NCBI GenBank assembly: GCA_030674185.1 | Contig: CM060312.1 | Location: forward strand, 36,406,279 to 36,470,278 | Origin: Monoplex corrugatus | Lineage: Eukaryota; Mollusca; Gastropoda; Littorinimorpha; Ranellidae | Length of the DNA stretch: 64,000 bases | Reading direction: 5' to 3' | Part shown: piece after piece, positions 1 through 11,420 of the stretch | How positions within the stretch are numbered: position 1 is the stretch's first letter | Layout of the letters: each line of letters begins with the position of its first letter | Made by a program: the position numbers and the translations under genes | The notes under the pieces: generated by a model | Told to the model about the DNA's origin: nothing | Database searches by the model: none | The model's input: only the letters and a program-made list of their open reading frames with translations

Positions 1-564
1 ACAAAAGATATTTCTCAAAATACACACAAACAGGAATCATCGTCTATCTTACGTACGAAACGAATAATTTCCAAGTAGTGTTTTCCGGAGATGATTTCAA
101 AACTTGACAAATCTGAAGTGTTGACTTGTATGTGGGCGAAGTTCTGTGTACGTGTGTCCTGTATGGAGAGGGGTGTGGAGAACAGACGTAAAGTGGGGAA
201 AGGAGGAGGAGATTCAGGAAAACCCAGAGAAAATCCAGGCCTGATGATTGCAGAGAAAGAGCTAGTGGACAGTTCCGAAAGATGTCAAACTGGGGGGGGG
301 GGGGGGGGGGCATGTCAGACCTGGCTGCAAGTAAAACAGGCTGTGTCTGGAGCATCATGTTAGATCGCTTCTGCTGTCGTATGAACACTCCCTGTGGTTG
401 TGGTAAAACAATACACAATAGCTAGCTAGTTGTGTTCCCTTTTTTTGGTGTAAGTTGTTGTTGAAGATACACAGATACACGTGTCATTTACATGCAACGA
501 CGATTATTCCAGAGACAGGCTGATACAATACCAGTATAAAATACAGACTAGGTAAAACAGAGGC
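1..564. other. Unassigned low-copy DNA with a poly-G tract
   Basis: I recognise no gene here. The only notable element is an uninterrupted run of 19 G at 292-310. Short open frames on both strands cross that run and have no recognisable protein character. Confidence 0.5.
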
Positions 565-723
565 TAGGTAGGGCCTCAGGACCTGGCCAGCTCACATGGG
601 TTTATGTGCAGGCTTAAGGCTTGTGCCATGATCACCATACACATGGCACCTGTGACATTAGTGCATATGGAATTCGTTTCGAGCGCGGAGACGTCATCTT
701 GAGAAACTGATAGTGAAACTGTG
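565..723 (-). mobile_element. SINE-like dispersed repeat, copy 1
   Basis: Read on the minus strand, this stretch matches 27508-27662 of the plus strand along its length. Shared landmarks in order are CAGTTTC, TCAAGATGACGTCTCC or similar, CATATGCAC, TGATCATGGCA, CCTGCACATAAA and GAGCTGG. The two copies are clearly homologous but diverged, with indels in the centre. The block resembles a SINE-type repeat common in molluscs; that family link is from memory and not verified. No coding potential is seen. Confidence 0.6.
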
Positions 724-784
724 GTAAAAAAATATGCTATAATTTTCCATTGCTTTTATTCTTTTTCCCCATTTATAGCCATGT

Positions 785-905
785 GTGAGTGTGTGTGTGT
801 GCGCGCGTGCGTATGTGTATGTTCAGCGCTTAGATTTGATTTCTATCAAGATTTTGCGCTATATAAATATTGTAATTATTATTATTATTATTAATTATTA
901 TTAAA
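785..905 (+). repeat. TG tract followed by a LINE/SINE-type 3' tail
   Basis: A (TG/CG)n tract (785-822) runs into a segment containing TTTTGCGCTATATAAATA and then an ATT-trinucleotide tract. A GCGC...TATATAAATA...(ATT)n ending is typical of retroposon 3' ends in molluscs. A related tail occurs at 9325-9390. Only the tail is recognisable, so the parent element is unknown. Confidence 0.5.
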
Positions 906-1555
906 ACAGTGTAAGAAGCTTCCCACTGCTAAGTGCCGAGACTCTAGTAAGGGGAGAAGAGCTGGCAGCTGTGCGAACTGGCGGCGGGGCAGGCTGCCCA
1001 ACAGAGAGATAAAGACCCAAATAAGTGTTTTGTTGTTTGGAGTTTAACGTCCGCACCCACGTAATAAGCGATACGGCAGACGGGATAATTTTGCCAGCAA
1101 TCAGAGTAACACAGACAAATAAAGACGGCAGTCCCATTTGCAATCAGTCTAGTGATGTCCCTCACCCCAGTTAGGCAAAGCACACCTCTTTTATTCCCTC
1201 TTGGTCAAGTAGCTGGGCTGACTCTGGATGGTGCGCGTTGTGTGGCTATGCCCGGGGTTTATAATCTCCCCCATCTTGGCATTCGGGTTTTAAGTAAGGT
1301 AACTGATGACTGGGTCCAAATGGGTCATGCAGCGCGTGGACTGTCCCCCCCCACCCCCCCACCCCCCATTGTGCCCGGTAAAATGGCTGTCGTGTGGTGT
1401 CAGGAGCTAGGAGGTCAGTGGTGAGGCACTGCTGCTCTGGGTCCAATCCAGAATCCTCGGGTGTTTCTTGTTAACAGAGAACGCGGGACGTTGCAGTCAC
1501 GATGCGGGTATAAAGCGTTTTTGTTACGGTTTTCGTTTGTTTTGTCTTATCATAT
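906..1555. other. Unassigned DNA, no gene recognised
   Basis: There is a GTTTGGAGTTTAACGTCC motif near 1036 that looks repetitive. The interval also has a C-rich low-complexity patch at 1345-1372. Open frames on both strands are short and unconvincing. Confidence 0.4.
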
Positions 1556-1691
1556 TCTGGTGTGTGTGTGTGAGTGTGTGTGTGAGTGTGTGTGTGTGCG
1601 TGTGTGTATATGTGTGTGTGTGTGCGCGCGCGTGTGTGTGTATGTGTGTGCGTGCGTGCTTGTGTGTGTGTGTGGTTGTGCGTATATATGT

Positions 1692-1746
<55 letters not shown>

Positions 1747-2022
1747 TGTGTGTGTGTGTGTGCGTGTCGTGTGTGTGTGTGTGTACATGTGTGTGTGTGT
1801 GCATGCGCGCGTGTGTGTGTATGTGTTTCTGCGTGTGTGCGTGTGTTTTCGTGTATCTATGTATGTGCATTTGTGTGCTTTCTTGCGTATGAATCTGTTG
1901 TGCGCGCTCTCTGTCTGTCTCTCTCTCTGTCTCTGTCTTCTGTCTGTCTGCCTCTCGGTCTCTGTCTCTGTCTCTCTTCTTTCTTTCTCTCTCTCTCTCT
2001 CTCTCTCTCCGCCCTCCTCTCT
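1556..2022 (+). repeat. Interrupted (TG)n microsatellite passing into a CT-rich tract
   Basis: About 340 bp of TG dinucleotides interrupted by GAG, CG and TA steps is followed by TCTG/TCTC pyrimidine-rich sequence to about 2022. Open frames here translate to Cys-Val or Thr-His runs and are repeat artefacts. Confidence 0.95.
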
Positions 2023-2584
2023 CTAGTGTGTGTTTATGTACATGTGTTTATGCACTTCCTTGTTTGTGTGTATGCGTGTGCGTCATGTGTATACGTGTGT
2101 GTTTATTTGCTTAATTCTGTGTTGTCTTTTGTGTGTCAGTGTGGACGGCTTTGTGTGTGTTTTTTAAAACCAGTTTGTTTATTTGTTGTTGTTGTTGTTT
2201 TCATCAAAATCTTTCCCTGGTTTTTTTGGTTCTAAGTTCTTGGAGCAGAACAGAATTCGACTGCGTAAAACGCAAAACTGTATCAGAATGTATCTGAAAC
2301 AAGGTGTTATGCAAACACTATATTGAAGGTTACCTGCTAAAATGGTGTATCTACCTTCTTTAATCCATTCTGGTGGTTAACACTCGATATTTAAATGTCT
2401 GCTTTATCACCAACAGCTATACATCCCCATGAAGACGACACAGTGCTAGGACACTTGATAAGAAAGAAAGCAAAACAAAAGTACAGAACACCAGCAGACC
2501 AACACACTAACTCATGTTAAGATTAAAGGTGAAAGCAAAGCTTGCCCCAGGACACTGAGGTCACAGAGGAGTAATATGATGGTA
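2023..2584. other. Unassigned DNA, no gene recognised
   Basis: This is mixed-composition sequence with no recognisable protein, RNA or repeat beyond the decaying edge of the upstream microsatellite. Confidence 0.4.
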
Positions 2585-2715
2585 CGGTACAGATTTCAGC
2601 TTTGGTCGGGTGAAGCATGGTGAGGGCGGTTACCACGCCTAGCTATTTTACTTCCCCTACACTGAACAGGGTCAGATACTCATTACACAGCTGGGTGGAC
2701 TGGAGGTCGATCATA
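2585..2715 (+). repeat. Dispersed repeat containing a CAGCTGGGTGGACTGGAGGT motif
   Basis: The segment ends with a 20-base motif that recurs at about 62081-62103, in both cases preceded by a CTCATTACA or CTTATTCA-like stretch. The two copies share little outside this core, so I can define only a short common module, probably from a repeat family. Confidence 0.45.
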
Positions 2716-2757
2716 GAAAGTTTTTTTTTAGAGCGATTTAGTATGGGAAAGTGAGTG

Positions 2758-2767
2758 AGAGAAAGAA

Positions 2768-2801
<34 letters not shown>

Positions 2802-2890
2802 TGAGAGAGAGCGATAGATAGATAGATAGCTAGATAAGAAAGAGAGAGAGACAGAGAGAGACAGACACAGAGAGAGAGAGAGAGAGACTT
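2758..2890 (+). repeat. Imperfect (GA)n microsatellite with a GATA patch
   Basis: GAGA repeats are interrupted by GATAGATAGATA (about 2812-2830) and GACAGAG steps. The plus strand is almost purely purine. Confidence 0.95.
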
Positions 2891-4734
2891 ATGCAAAATC
2901 ATGTTTTTGTTTAGACTTACCTCTTTCCTTACGAAGTCTAAATGAACTTGTCTCCTAATACGGAGTCCCTGACTGCAGGATCCAACTCAAGAAGTAGAGA
3001 CTGGACACGCGACACGAGCAGTATCCATGTGCACACTTGTCACTCAAGACGATTTGTAGTCAAACAGGCTTCTCCACAACTGTCATTGTACAGACGTATT
3101 GTGCTGTCTGTGTCCTCTACAATGCATCGGTACACATAGAGGAAGTAGTCATTTTGAGTTGGAGAAACGAATGAAATGTCTGTACGGCACTAAGTATCGC
3201 TGACGCAGAATCGTTGACTTAATTCAGCTGAAGTTGCTAAAATAAACACAGGAGGCAATTCACACTATTAGTAAAACAAAAAGAGCCACAGACGCAGTGA
3301 CTTGTAGATTTCTTTCGAGTTTAATCTTTTCGTTCGTTAGCAGACTTAAACGTCATCGACTTTGTCTGTCTCTGACGAATGAGATTCTGAAAATTTACAG
3401 TTCGGCGAATTCCAGTAGAATCTGAGTAGGGTGTCCAACTGTCATAGAAATAACACTTAGCCTTAAGAACAATGAAAGTAGATTTATAAGTTGATAGATT
3501 TTTTTTTGCTTCTACAATATATTGTTTTTCTTCGCATACAGTATAATGTTACATCATCAATCCTCTCTATCTTCGACGAAAGAGATTTTGACAACCAGTG
3601 TCCATAAATGGTCAATAAATGACGTGAGGAAAGAAGATCTGAGTACAATGGGAATAAAAACTTGTTGACTTAATTCAGCTGAAGATGCTAAGGTATTCAC
3701 AACAGATGATTTTGGCCGTTTGTGAAACAAAAACAACCACAGTGAGGGTTTTTACACGTTTACAAATCCAACTGTAGGTATTGCACTGAAACCAGCAAAA
3801 CATTAAGTCAAAGCAGCATAGGCGAGTAACTACAATGACCAATAGACAACAAGGCTCCAAACTGACGTCACTATCTCTCAGCCAATGATAACACTGAAGC
3901 TCCGTGCGTCTTGCTTTGATAGTGGTTGCACTGCGCATAATCAGTCACATGCGTGGAGTCAGGTAGTTTCACAAAGATGTGGTGGCTGCACAAGCCACCA
4001 GACACAAAGACGAACAGGCTAGAATACACACAGATGCACAAGGCCATCCCGGCAGAAAAATGCTGTCTATAAATATTACAACGAATATTGCCATTAATTA
4101 GCAATAATACCGACTGTAACGGAACAGTCTTCCAGCAAACTATTACGACGAACATGGCCTGCTAAAAGATCAGAGAATGTACACAGATCGACAGCTGCAA
4201 CACTTGGCTAGTGATCAAGGCCTCGCTTGATAGACGCGCTTGCGCAATATTTCTCAGGGCTACAGACATCCGCGGTTTGTACTGTCCCAAGCCCTCTGTA
4301 GTGTTGTGTGCAAAGGCCTGCAAGCTGCAGATGCGAGGCAGACTATAGTCTATATATATTTAGATATTATAAGCTCTATATAACGTGACGGTGGCAGACT
4401 TGGACCGAGCGCCGCAGACTAGTCATTGGTATCTTTTTTGTGTCTACGTTGAGGACAGAAAAGGAAGCAAAGTTGCATGCAGTCGGCCTGGCTGACGGAC
4501 GGGATGTTAAGGAGGAAGAGATCTCTTCACTCTGTGGCTTTCATGTGGATGTGGTCTTCCTCGTAACTGCACCACACCGGACCAGTTGTTGTGAAGTCCT
4601 GGCTGGCTGCTGCTTATAAGGCGCCGAGATTGTTTCTTGTCATCATGTTACACAAGCACTTCCTCTCGTGCTTCTGTCGGTCACACGGTCACTGCTGCAA
4701 TTGCAACAGAGAACAAAAGGAAAGGAAGAGGAAG
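2891..4734. repeat. Low-copy region holding a diverged internal direct duplication
   Basis: Two parts are related. GTTGACTTAATTCAGCTGAA occurs at about 3213 and again at about 3664, each followed by TGCTAA, then a CACA-rich stretch and AAACAAAAA. A GACGAA..GAGATT..TGA landmark also precedes each half. This indicates an old tandem duplication of about 450 bp, now heavily diverged. A TATA-like stretch (CTCTATATAACG, 4373-4384) lies before a GC-richer segment that could be a promoter, but no downstream gene is recognised. Confidence 0.45.
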
Positions 4735-5004
4735 AAAAAAAAAAAAAAAAAAAAAAAAGAAAGAAGAGGAAAAAAAAGTAGGAGAAGCAGAAAAAGAAGA
4801 AGTAGAGGAATTAGCTTCGGTAAAAATACACCTAAAGAATAGATAGCTTTAATTGAAAACAATAAGAAAAAAAAGGGAGCAACGAATGAACAAACAATTG
4901 AAAATATAAATCGACCTCCCATCCCTCACACACACACACACACACACAACCACACACACGCGCGCGCGCGCGCGCACGCACGCACGCACGCACGCACGCA
5001 CACG

Positions 5005-5040
<36 letters not shown>

Positions 5041-5041
5041 A
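4735..5041 (+). repeat. A/GAA-rich tract and (CA)n/(CG)n microsatellite
   Basis: A poly-A run of about 25 bases leads into GAAGAA-rich sequence (4735-4805). After about 120 bp of AT-rich DNA comes (CA)n with an alternating CG/CA centre (4926-5041), an alternating purine-pyrimidine tract. Confidence 0.9.
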
Positions 5042-5735
5042 CACCAGCCGCATTAAAACAAGCAAAAAATAATTTGTAAAAATAGTTTTTGTTGCCAGAC
5101 GTTTTGAAACCTCAAACGGATTCCAACAACGTCAAATTTCATTTTCGTCGTGTTTAAAGCGAAAATGCTTCCATAAAATCGCTAAACCGGCACAGGCAAA
5201 AAATGTTCTTTATAAAGCATAATTCAAATAATACATTATGTCAAGTTCACTGATAAAACTACAATTTTGCTTCTGACTTTTAAAGGCAGACGAAGAATGG
5301 ACAATCCTGAATCTACTAGAACATCATTAACTAAAGAAAATCATCAATTACATCAACAACAACAGCAAAAGATCGTACATATGATTTGATATGCAGCTCA
5401 GCTGAGAGCGTTCTAACATCATCAAACAGCACTTATTTGGTCATAACATCTCTCAACCAAAAAGCCCGACACAATTTCTGCATAACGTTTTTTCACTCAT
5501 AAGATGATAAACGCATTAGCTCGCACGTGGCAAACGGATACATTACAAATGAGTAACGCCGGTGTTTTCTGACCATAATAATTGCGGTCCTGATGGTCAC
5601 GTGAGCTCTTCCAGCCAATTATGGCAATGGGAATATTTCGCCCGGCACTTCAGTCATCTGACAACCAGCTTGGCGTCAGTGTCGGAGATTCGATTGTTTT
5701 TTTTTGGGTGAGACGGAAGGAAAGGGAAAGGGAAG
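5042..5735. other. Unassigned DNA, no gene recognised
   Basis: AT-rich low-copy sequence with CAA-trinucleotide patches near 5350. I see no coding or RNA feature. Confidence 0.4.
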
Positions 5736-5750
5736 TGGTGTGTGTGTGTG

Positions 5751-5837
<87 letters not shown>

Positions 5838-5858
5838 GTGTGAGAGAGAGAGAGAGAA

Positions 5859-5926
<68 letters not shown>

Positions 5927-5928
5927 GA
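5736..5928 (+). repeat. Long (TG)n microsatellite interrupted by (GA)n
   Basis: Two nearly pure TG blocks flank a GAGAGAGAGAGAGA island at about 5841-5857. Open frames across it encode only Cys-Val or His-Thr repeats. Confidence 0.97.
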
Positions 5929-6589
5929 GAGTAAAGGGGAGGTGGGTATGGGAATCTCTCCACTCTCTCGTTTTCACATTCGTCGTAAAACAACAAACAC
6001 ACAACAACAACAACACGTAAATGAATAGATAAGTAAGTGTGTCATCAGTGATTTTTCAACTGTTCATGAAATAGAGTTCCATTTTGGGTCCAACTTCCTG
6101 GCTATATTGGATTGCCCATATGGAGATTTTTTTCACAATAGAAAGAAAGAAACAATCATTTGGCTAAATTCGTGCCAGATGTGGATCCAACTATAGATAT
6201 AAATAGTCTATCAAATCCAGCCACCAGTCCCAAGATAGGCGCTGTATAAACTAAACTGTCATATTCCGCTCTCTGGGACGACAGAACATGTCAATGTACA
6301 GTTTCTTTGTTGTCGCAAGATTTGTAAAGAGCGCTTGAGAGCATGTGACAGCCCGGCCATAAGTCTCATTTGAAGGACTACTTCTCAACGTACCACTTGA
6401 GGTCTAATGAAGGTGAGAGAGTAAGGTACTTGTCAAGTGCCAATATCAAACGCGAAACTCGTTGCTTTTTTTAAAGACACTCTAGCGCTACACTGTCACT
6501 TTGCCATCTGTTCTTTTCTTTTTGCTTTGTTTTGTTTAATTGATGTAGCAAAGCATCACTTTGATTTCATTTTTATATCTACCAGCCAG
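5929..6589. other. Unassigned DNA, no gene recognised
   Basis: Low-copy sequence between two microsatellites. A CAA tract lies near 6002-6014. No gene is recognisable on either strand. Confidence 0.4.
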
Positions 6590-6825
6590 GAAATCTATCT
6601 ATCTATCTATCTATCTGTCTGTCTTATCTGTCTGTCTATCTATCTATCTATCTATCTGTCGTCCTAATCTACCTATCTATCTTTCTGTCTGTCTGTCTGT
6701 CTGGTCTGTCCATCCGTCCGTCCGTCCGTCCATCCATCCATCTATCTATCTCTGTCTGTCTGTCTCTGTCTGGCTGTCTGTCTATCTATCTATCTATCTT
6801 TGTCTATCTATCTATCTATCTATCT

Positions 6826-6859
<34 letters not shown>

Positions 6860-6912
6860 TTCTACTGTCTATCTATCTATCTATCTATCTATATCTATCT
6901 ATCTATCTATTC
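6590..6912 (+). repeat. (CTAT)n/(CTGT)n tetranucleotide microsatellite
   Basis: About 320 bp of alternating CTAT and CTGT tetranucleotides with short CCGT/CCAT variants near 6710-6740. The Ile-Tyr-Leu-Ser open frames are an artefact of the repeat. Confidence 0.97.
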
Positions 6913-7160
6913 ATCCATAACTGTGATGGAGTCTCCCATCGGTCCGATGAGGGAGTAGGAATACTGGTCCTTTATCGCCTGGTATGCTTCTTTAAGCAGG
7001 ATACAAGACCAGTCCTGGATGCACATGTTTTTCCACAGGTGCTGATAGGAAGGGGTCCTGCGGCTGTGGGTTTTGCTTCTGATGGCTCCTTTTCTATTGA
7101 ACAGCATCTGTACTGATCTGTTCAACCTAGATATTGTACCCTTCGGGACAAACACCAACC
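6907..7160 (-). CDS. Unassigned exon-like reading frame, C-terminal end
   Basis: The minus strand carries about 84 open codons with mixed composition: basic residues early, then Trp/Cys/Tyr-containing sequence, ending ...DSITVMDE and a stop. The frame runs on upstream into LINE tail sequence (7193-7410) only by chance continuation, so I place a notional upstream limit near 7160. I do not recognise the protein. It could be the last exon of a host gene, part of the adjacent LINE, or chance. No splice acceptor is convincing. Confidence 0.2.
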
Positions 7161-7192
7161 CCACACCTAGCGTGTTCCTATGATCATAATTA

Positions 7193-7410
7193 TCATGTGT
7201 CCTGCCGCATGGCGTTGGCGAATATGGGCCTCCACACGAATCTATCCCTGTCGCTGCAAGTACATCTTCCACCCTCTCTGTCTTCAGCCACCCTGCAAGT
7301 CCGTCCAAATATTTTCTCCCTGGGTCTACTTGGTGTTCTCTTTCCCTCAAGTTTTCCTGTTGTGACCAGATGCACTAATACCCCTTTCCTCATAAAATGT
7401 CCATGAGTGT
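7193..7410 (-). pseudogene. LINE ORF2 C-terminal tail, frameshifted (copy 1)
   Basis: The minus strand encodes a decayed non-LTR retrotransposon C-terminus. In order it shows TTGKLEGKRTPSRPREKI, then in the next frame LDGLAGWLKTERVEDVLAAT, then back in the first frame FANAMRQDT and a stop at 7193. Basic G-[KR]-RTPxRPREK followed by a tryptophan-containing helix and ANAMRxxT is the usual end of endonuclease/reverse-transcriptase LINE proteins. Two frameshifts disable it. A homologous copy lies at 10015-10185 in the same orientation. The RT domain itself is not present nearby, so this is a 5'-truncated insertion. Confidence 0.65.
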
Positions 7411-8111
7411 TGTTTGTCTTTTCCTTATCTTCTTTACTAATGATCTTGTTGTGTCTGCCTCCTTCAAGACTGTCTCGTTTGTTTTCTTTGCTGTCCATGG
7501 AACTCTCAACATTCTGCTTAGAAACCACATTTCAGTTGCCTCAATTTTGTTCTGACTATGGTAGCAACCTACTATCCATCCAAATTCACATTAAGCAAAT
7601 GGCTTCAAGACCTGCATCTTACCATTCTCTCCAATTCCAGACTCCAAAAACTAATACCTGACTCCCCTACCCCTCCCTTCTACCAAATGGCAATATGCGA
7701 ATGGCTGAAAGACTATATAGATCAGATGATTTACACATTTTGTTCCCTATTTCTTTTTCTGCCACCCCCACCATCTCTTTCTAAATTTATGCTATGAATC
7801 AATGTTATTTTGATGAGCTGCTTTTACACAGATACACATACAAAAAACACCAAGATATGGAGAAAATAAGACGTTAAGACATGAAGACAAAAGACCCAAC
7901 AATTCCTGGCCCGAATTTTCAGCGCTGTTGTACGATTTTCAGGGGTCTCTCTACTTTGTGACACAGAGTACATGCACAATGATCCAAGCAAGTATGAAAT
8001 AAGGATACTCTACTGAATCCAAATCTTTCTTTACCACATTGTCATTCTGAGCTACAGTTTGAAAGAACGTTGTTTTAAAACTCGCTTTTACTCGCACAGT
8101 TTTTGCACACA
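7411..8111. other. Unassigned DNA next to a LINE tail
   Basis: The first 120 bp or so may still be LINE: the minus strand reads a lysine/glutamate-rich stretch with a SKENKR motif shared with the second LINE tail near 10250. The remainder shows no recognisable feature. Confidence 0.35.
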
Positions 8112-8131
8112 GCGTGCGTGTGTGTGTGTAT

Positions 8132-8198
<67 letters not shown>

Positions 8199-8250
8199 GT
8201 GTGTATGTGTGTGCGCGCGCGCGCGTGCGAGTGTGTATGTGTATTGTGTT
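8112..8250 (+). repeat. (TG)n microsatellite with a CG centre
   Basis: TG dinucleotides over about 130 bp, including GCGCGCGCGCGCG at about 8213-8226. Confidence 0.97.
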
Positions 8251-9324
8251 GTGGTTGAATAGTTTGTTTTGTTTGCTCTCTTTCTCTGTCTACATCATGT
8301 GCATGCTTAATGTTATATGGTTTGCTCTTATCGTTGAAGAAATATGGTTTTGAATTAACTACTTTCTCGTGAGCTAGTTTTCTGCTGTGTTACGTTCTGA
8401 GAGTAAAATTTTTGTAATTACTATTGTGTCATCAAGGACGGATTCGGTTACTTCAGCTTTTGGCAGCCACAGACACAGAGACTAGGAACCAGCCAACTCC
8501 AGCATTATCTCAACCATCCACCACTTCCGTACTTGACCCCACGTGCGTCGCGCGCGCCGCGGTCACTGTGCCTGCGCAGTGTCTGTTACACCGTGTCCGG
8601 AAGTTTGGTAATTTGCATTCGGCGGCGTCTCAAGTGGCGATGTGGGCTTGTGGCGTGTGGGACAACTGATAAAATTGTTTCTGTTCCGATTGACAAGGAT
8701 GCAAACAAACGTGTCAATTTGTGGAGGATAGTCATTGTGGTGGCTATTACTGTCAGTTCCTGGGAAACCGATGTTGCCACCAACAACAGGATGAAAGGCC
8801 CAATTTTGTTTTGCTCCAGTCATGCCATCGCGTAAAAAAAAAAAAAAATTTTTTTACGGTATTGTTTATATTTATTTTACGCAATGGCGCTGTGCGTGTG
8901 AGTGTACGTGGGATTACGTATTTTTGGTTTTGTTTAAGGAAGCACTCAAGAGTATAATGTTAGTTTGGTAACAATGACTACTTTTTGTTATTTTGGCGTT
9001 GTAAATAATACTGATAACTCGCGATCACATTACGCCTGTTAGATATATTTACTCGTTAGAATTTAAAGATGTTCCTTGCGGTTGCTAGGCATATACCATC
9101 ACTCACTTCGCGTAAGAAAACCTCAAATCTCTTCGCAGTACTGTCCCTGCTTTACTCGTACGCTAGGCTGTGTGAAATAAAGCTAGATCTATTTGTGTAT
9201 GTTGCCAGCTTGTATCAGTGTATGTGCGTAAGGCAGCACGAGTCCCAGTGTAGATGTTTGTGTCTGTCTGTATGTGATCGATGTATCGTAGAAATATGCT
9301 TTAATACTTCAAATTTTCTGTAAA
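8251..9324. other. Unassigned DNA with a short A/T hairpin
   Basis: No gene is recognised. At 8831-8859 a run of about 15 A is followed directly by 7 T and bounded by CGTA and TACG, giving a perfect inverted repeat able to form a hairpin. Short open frames around 8424-8835 overlap on opposite strands without recognisable domains. Confidence 0.4.
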
Positions 9325-9390
9325 GTGCAAAGCGCTTTGGGGCTTGCTTCCCGCGATGTTACGCTATGTAGATCTTTATTATATTATTAC
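9325..9390 (+). repeat. Retroposon 3' tail
   Basis: AAAGCGCTTTGGGG, then TTACGCTATGTAGAT and an ATT-rich end resemble the tail at 823-905. This is the usual form of a retroposon 3' end, and the body of the element is not identifiable. Confidence 0.4.
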
Positions 9391-10014
9391 TAGTCTGTTA
9401 TGATCATCATCATCGTCGTCATTACTATGAGTATTATTATTGTTGTTGTTGTTAAGCTTCTATCGCTCTGCCTGCGAAGCTGAAAGCAATGTGACCCCGG
9501 CAACAGTGACCCCGGCAACAGAAGCGCCAGCATGTCTGTGACCAAACAGGCCATTGCCACCTGAGTACTTACGGCTGTCGTCTGCTAATTGTTTGGTTTG
9601 CCTCACAACAGGGCCTGGGGCGGGAAATCCCATGCACGTTATAATTGGCCTCAAGACTATGTCTAGACGTATAGTCCAGGGAGTCTGCCAGATAAGTAAT
9701 GGCGCGTGTGGGTGGAGCACGTAAGGAATCATCTGAGTGCGATGAGTCCTTCTTGAACAATTTTCGAACTCCAAACTCCAGGTTTTGTGGTTTGCGGTGA
9801 GTATCAGAAAATGAGATGGAAAAAGATCTGTTGGTTTTTCTTGAATGTGTTGGCCTTTAGGTCTGATTGACTGCTTACTAGTATGAGTGAACGGGTACAA
9901 GTTTGACTCTAGTAAAACTTTTTAGCTCTAGATAGTGTGCCTGATCTTGTTCTGGGTTGCGGAAGGTAGACTTCGAGGGGAACGACATGGCCACAGCCTT
10001 CACGATAGTCATCA
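9391..10014. other. Unassigned DNA, no gene supported
   Basis: Contains ATC/GTT trinucleotide patches near 9402-9455 and a duplicated GTGACCCCGGCAACA motif at about 9490-9520. A 146-codon minus-strand open frame (9460-9900) has no recognisable domain, and I do not count it as a gene. Confidence 0.35.
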
Positions 10015-10185
10015 TCATGTACCCTGCCGTATGGCGTTGGCGATCATGATCCTCCGTACGAATCTATCCCTTGTCGCTGCAAGTACATCTTCCACCCTCT
10101 CCGTCTTCAGCAACTCTGCAAGTCCGTCCAATATTTTCTCTGCCCTGGGCTCTCACCTGGTGATGTCTGTCTTTCTCTCCATTGC
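10015..10185 (-). pseudogene. LINE ORF2 C-terminal tail (copy 2)
   Basis: In one uninterrupted frame the minus strand reads REKILDGLAELLKTERVED, VLAATRDRFVRR and IMIANAIRQGT, then a TGA stop at 10015-10017 followed by ATGATGATG, the kind of simple-repeat ending seen on LINE 3' termini. It is homologous to 7193-7410, and that copy's frameshifts are absent here over the shared part. Upstream, the SKENKR stretch near 10240-10255 is also shared. Only the tail of the element is present. Confidence 0.65.
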
Positions 10186-10589
10186 TTTGCTTGTCGTTTC
10201 TATGCTCTAATGATCTTCTGTTTCTCAAGGCTTTCTCGTTTGTTTTCTTTGCTGTTCATGCTGTCACTACAGTGGCCCCAGGAAAAAGTCAAGATCTCCA
10301 TCAATCCCTCAGACGAATTCAGGGTTATGGGGCAAACTTTACATATCACGTGAGTTTCATCAAGGCCAATGGTTGATTGCATCGTCATTCCCCGATCCTT
10401 CATTTCTATCTTCCATATATTTTTGGGGAGAGAGTGGAGTGTGGAGAAAGCAGATGGGTAAATAGTCTAGTGGCAATACGTAAAGAATAAGATCTTCACC
10501 TTGGTGGACCCACAGAAACTGCTACTGGCAACAGTGAAATGACGCAAGATGGCTTGGTTTGGTCATGGACCTCTACCGCATTCATGTTC
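10186..10589. other. Unassigned DNA upstream of the LINE tail
   Basis: The first 80 bp or so are probably LINE-derived, by similarity to 7450-7500. The rest shows no recognisable feature. Confidence 0.35.
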
Positions 10590-11420
10590 TTGGAGTATAT
10601 TTTGGAGGTAGTAGTAGTGGTGGTATAGCAATAGAGGAAGTAACAGTTATAGTAACAGTAGCAATGCACGTAGTAGTAGTAACTAGTAGAAGCAATGTAT
10701 GTAGCAGCGTAGCAGTAGCATTGGAGGCATTCGTAGTAGTAGTAGAAGTAGTAATAGCAGTAGACATTAATAGTGATAGTATCATTAGCAGTAGTAGTGG
10801 AGGTAATGGCGGTGGTAGTGGCAGAAGCATTTAATGCGGTAGTAGTAGTAATGGTAACAGTGCACATAGTAGTGGTAGTGATAATCGTAGACGTACTAGC
10901 AATCATATAGTAGCAGCAGCGGGAGGTAGCAGTAACGGTAATATAAGTAGTTGCATTAATAGCACGAAGTGAAGGTAGCAATGGTAGTAGAAGTATTAGT
11001 AGTAGAGTTAGTAGTGGATGTAGCAATTGTAGTAACAGGGGTGGTAGTAGTGGCAGTACTAGTAGTAGTAGAGGCGGTAGTAATGGTACTAGTAGTAGTA
11101 GCACTCGCAGAAGCACCAACAGCAGCAGTAGTAGTATAGCAATAACTGCAGCAGTGGTAATAGTCGTCATAGCCGTAGTCGAAATGTCGTAGTAGCGGTG
11201 ATAATTGTAGTGGTAGTGACTAGTAATAGTAGAAGTAGTCGTAAGCTGCAGCAGCAGTAGCCGTAGTAGCACTAGTAGCAGAAGTAGTAAATGTAACAGG
11301 AGCAACAGCAATAGTAGTGATAGAAGCAGCAGCAGTAGCATAGTCATAGCAGTAGTAGCGGCAGTACTAGCAGAGGCAGTACTCGTGACAGTAGCAGCAT
11401 CAACAGTAGCCGTAGTAGTA
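10590..11420 (+). repeat. Degenerate AGT/AGC trinucleotide field
   Basis: About 830 bp of AGT, AGC, GGT and AAT triplets, strongly three-base periodic but never perfect for more than a few units. A 283-codon minus-strand frame (Leu/Thr/Tyr-rich) exists only because the triplet repeat avoids stops in one phase. Shorter islands of the same sequence occur at 12005-12125 and 13225-13350. Confidence 0.9.

Noticed and set aside
1468..2235. 255-codon Cys/Val-rich frame
   Set aside because: Translation of a TG microsatellite; the antisense His-Thr frames are equally long.
9460..9900. 146-codon minus-strand frame
   Set aside because: No recognisable domain, overlapping alternative frame, and it runs through a duplicated GTGACCCCGGCAACA motif.
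10496..11347. 283-codon Leu/Thr/Tyr-rich minus-strand frame
   Set aside because: Produced by the AGT/AGC triplet field. No domain and no splice context.
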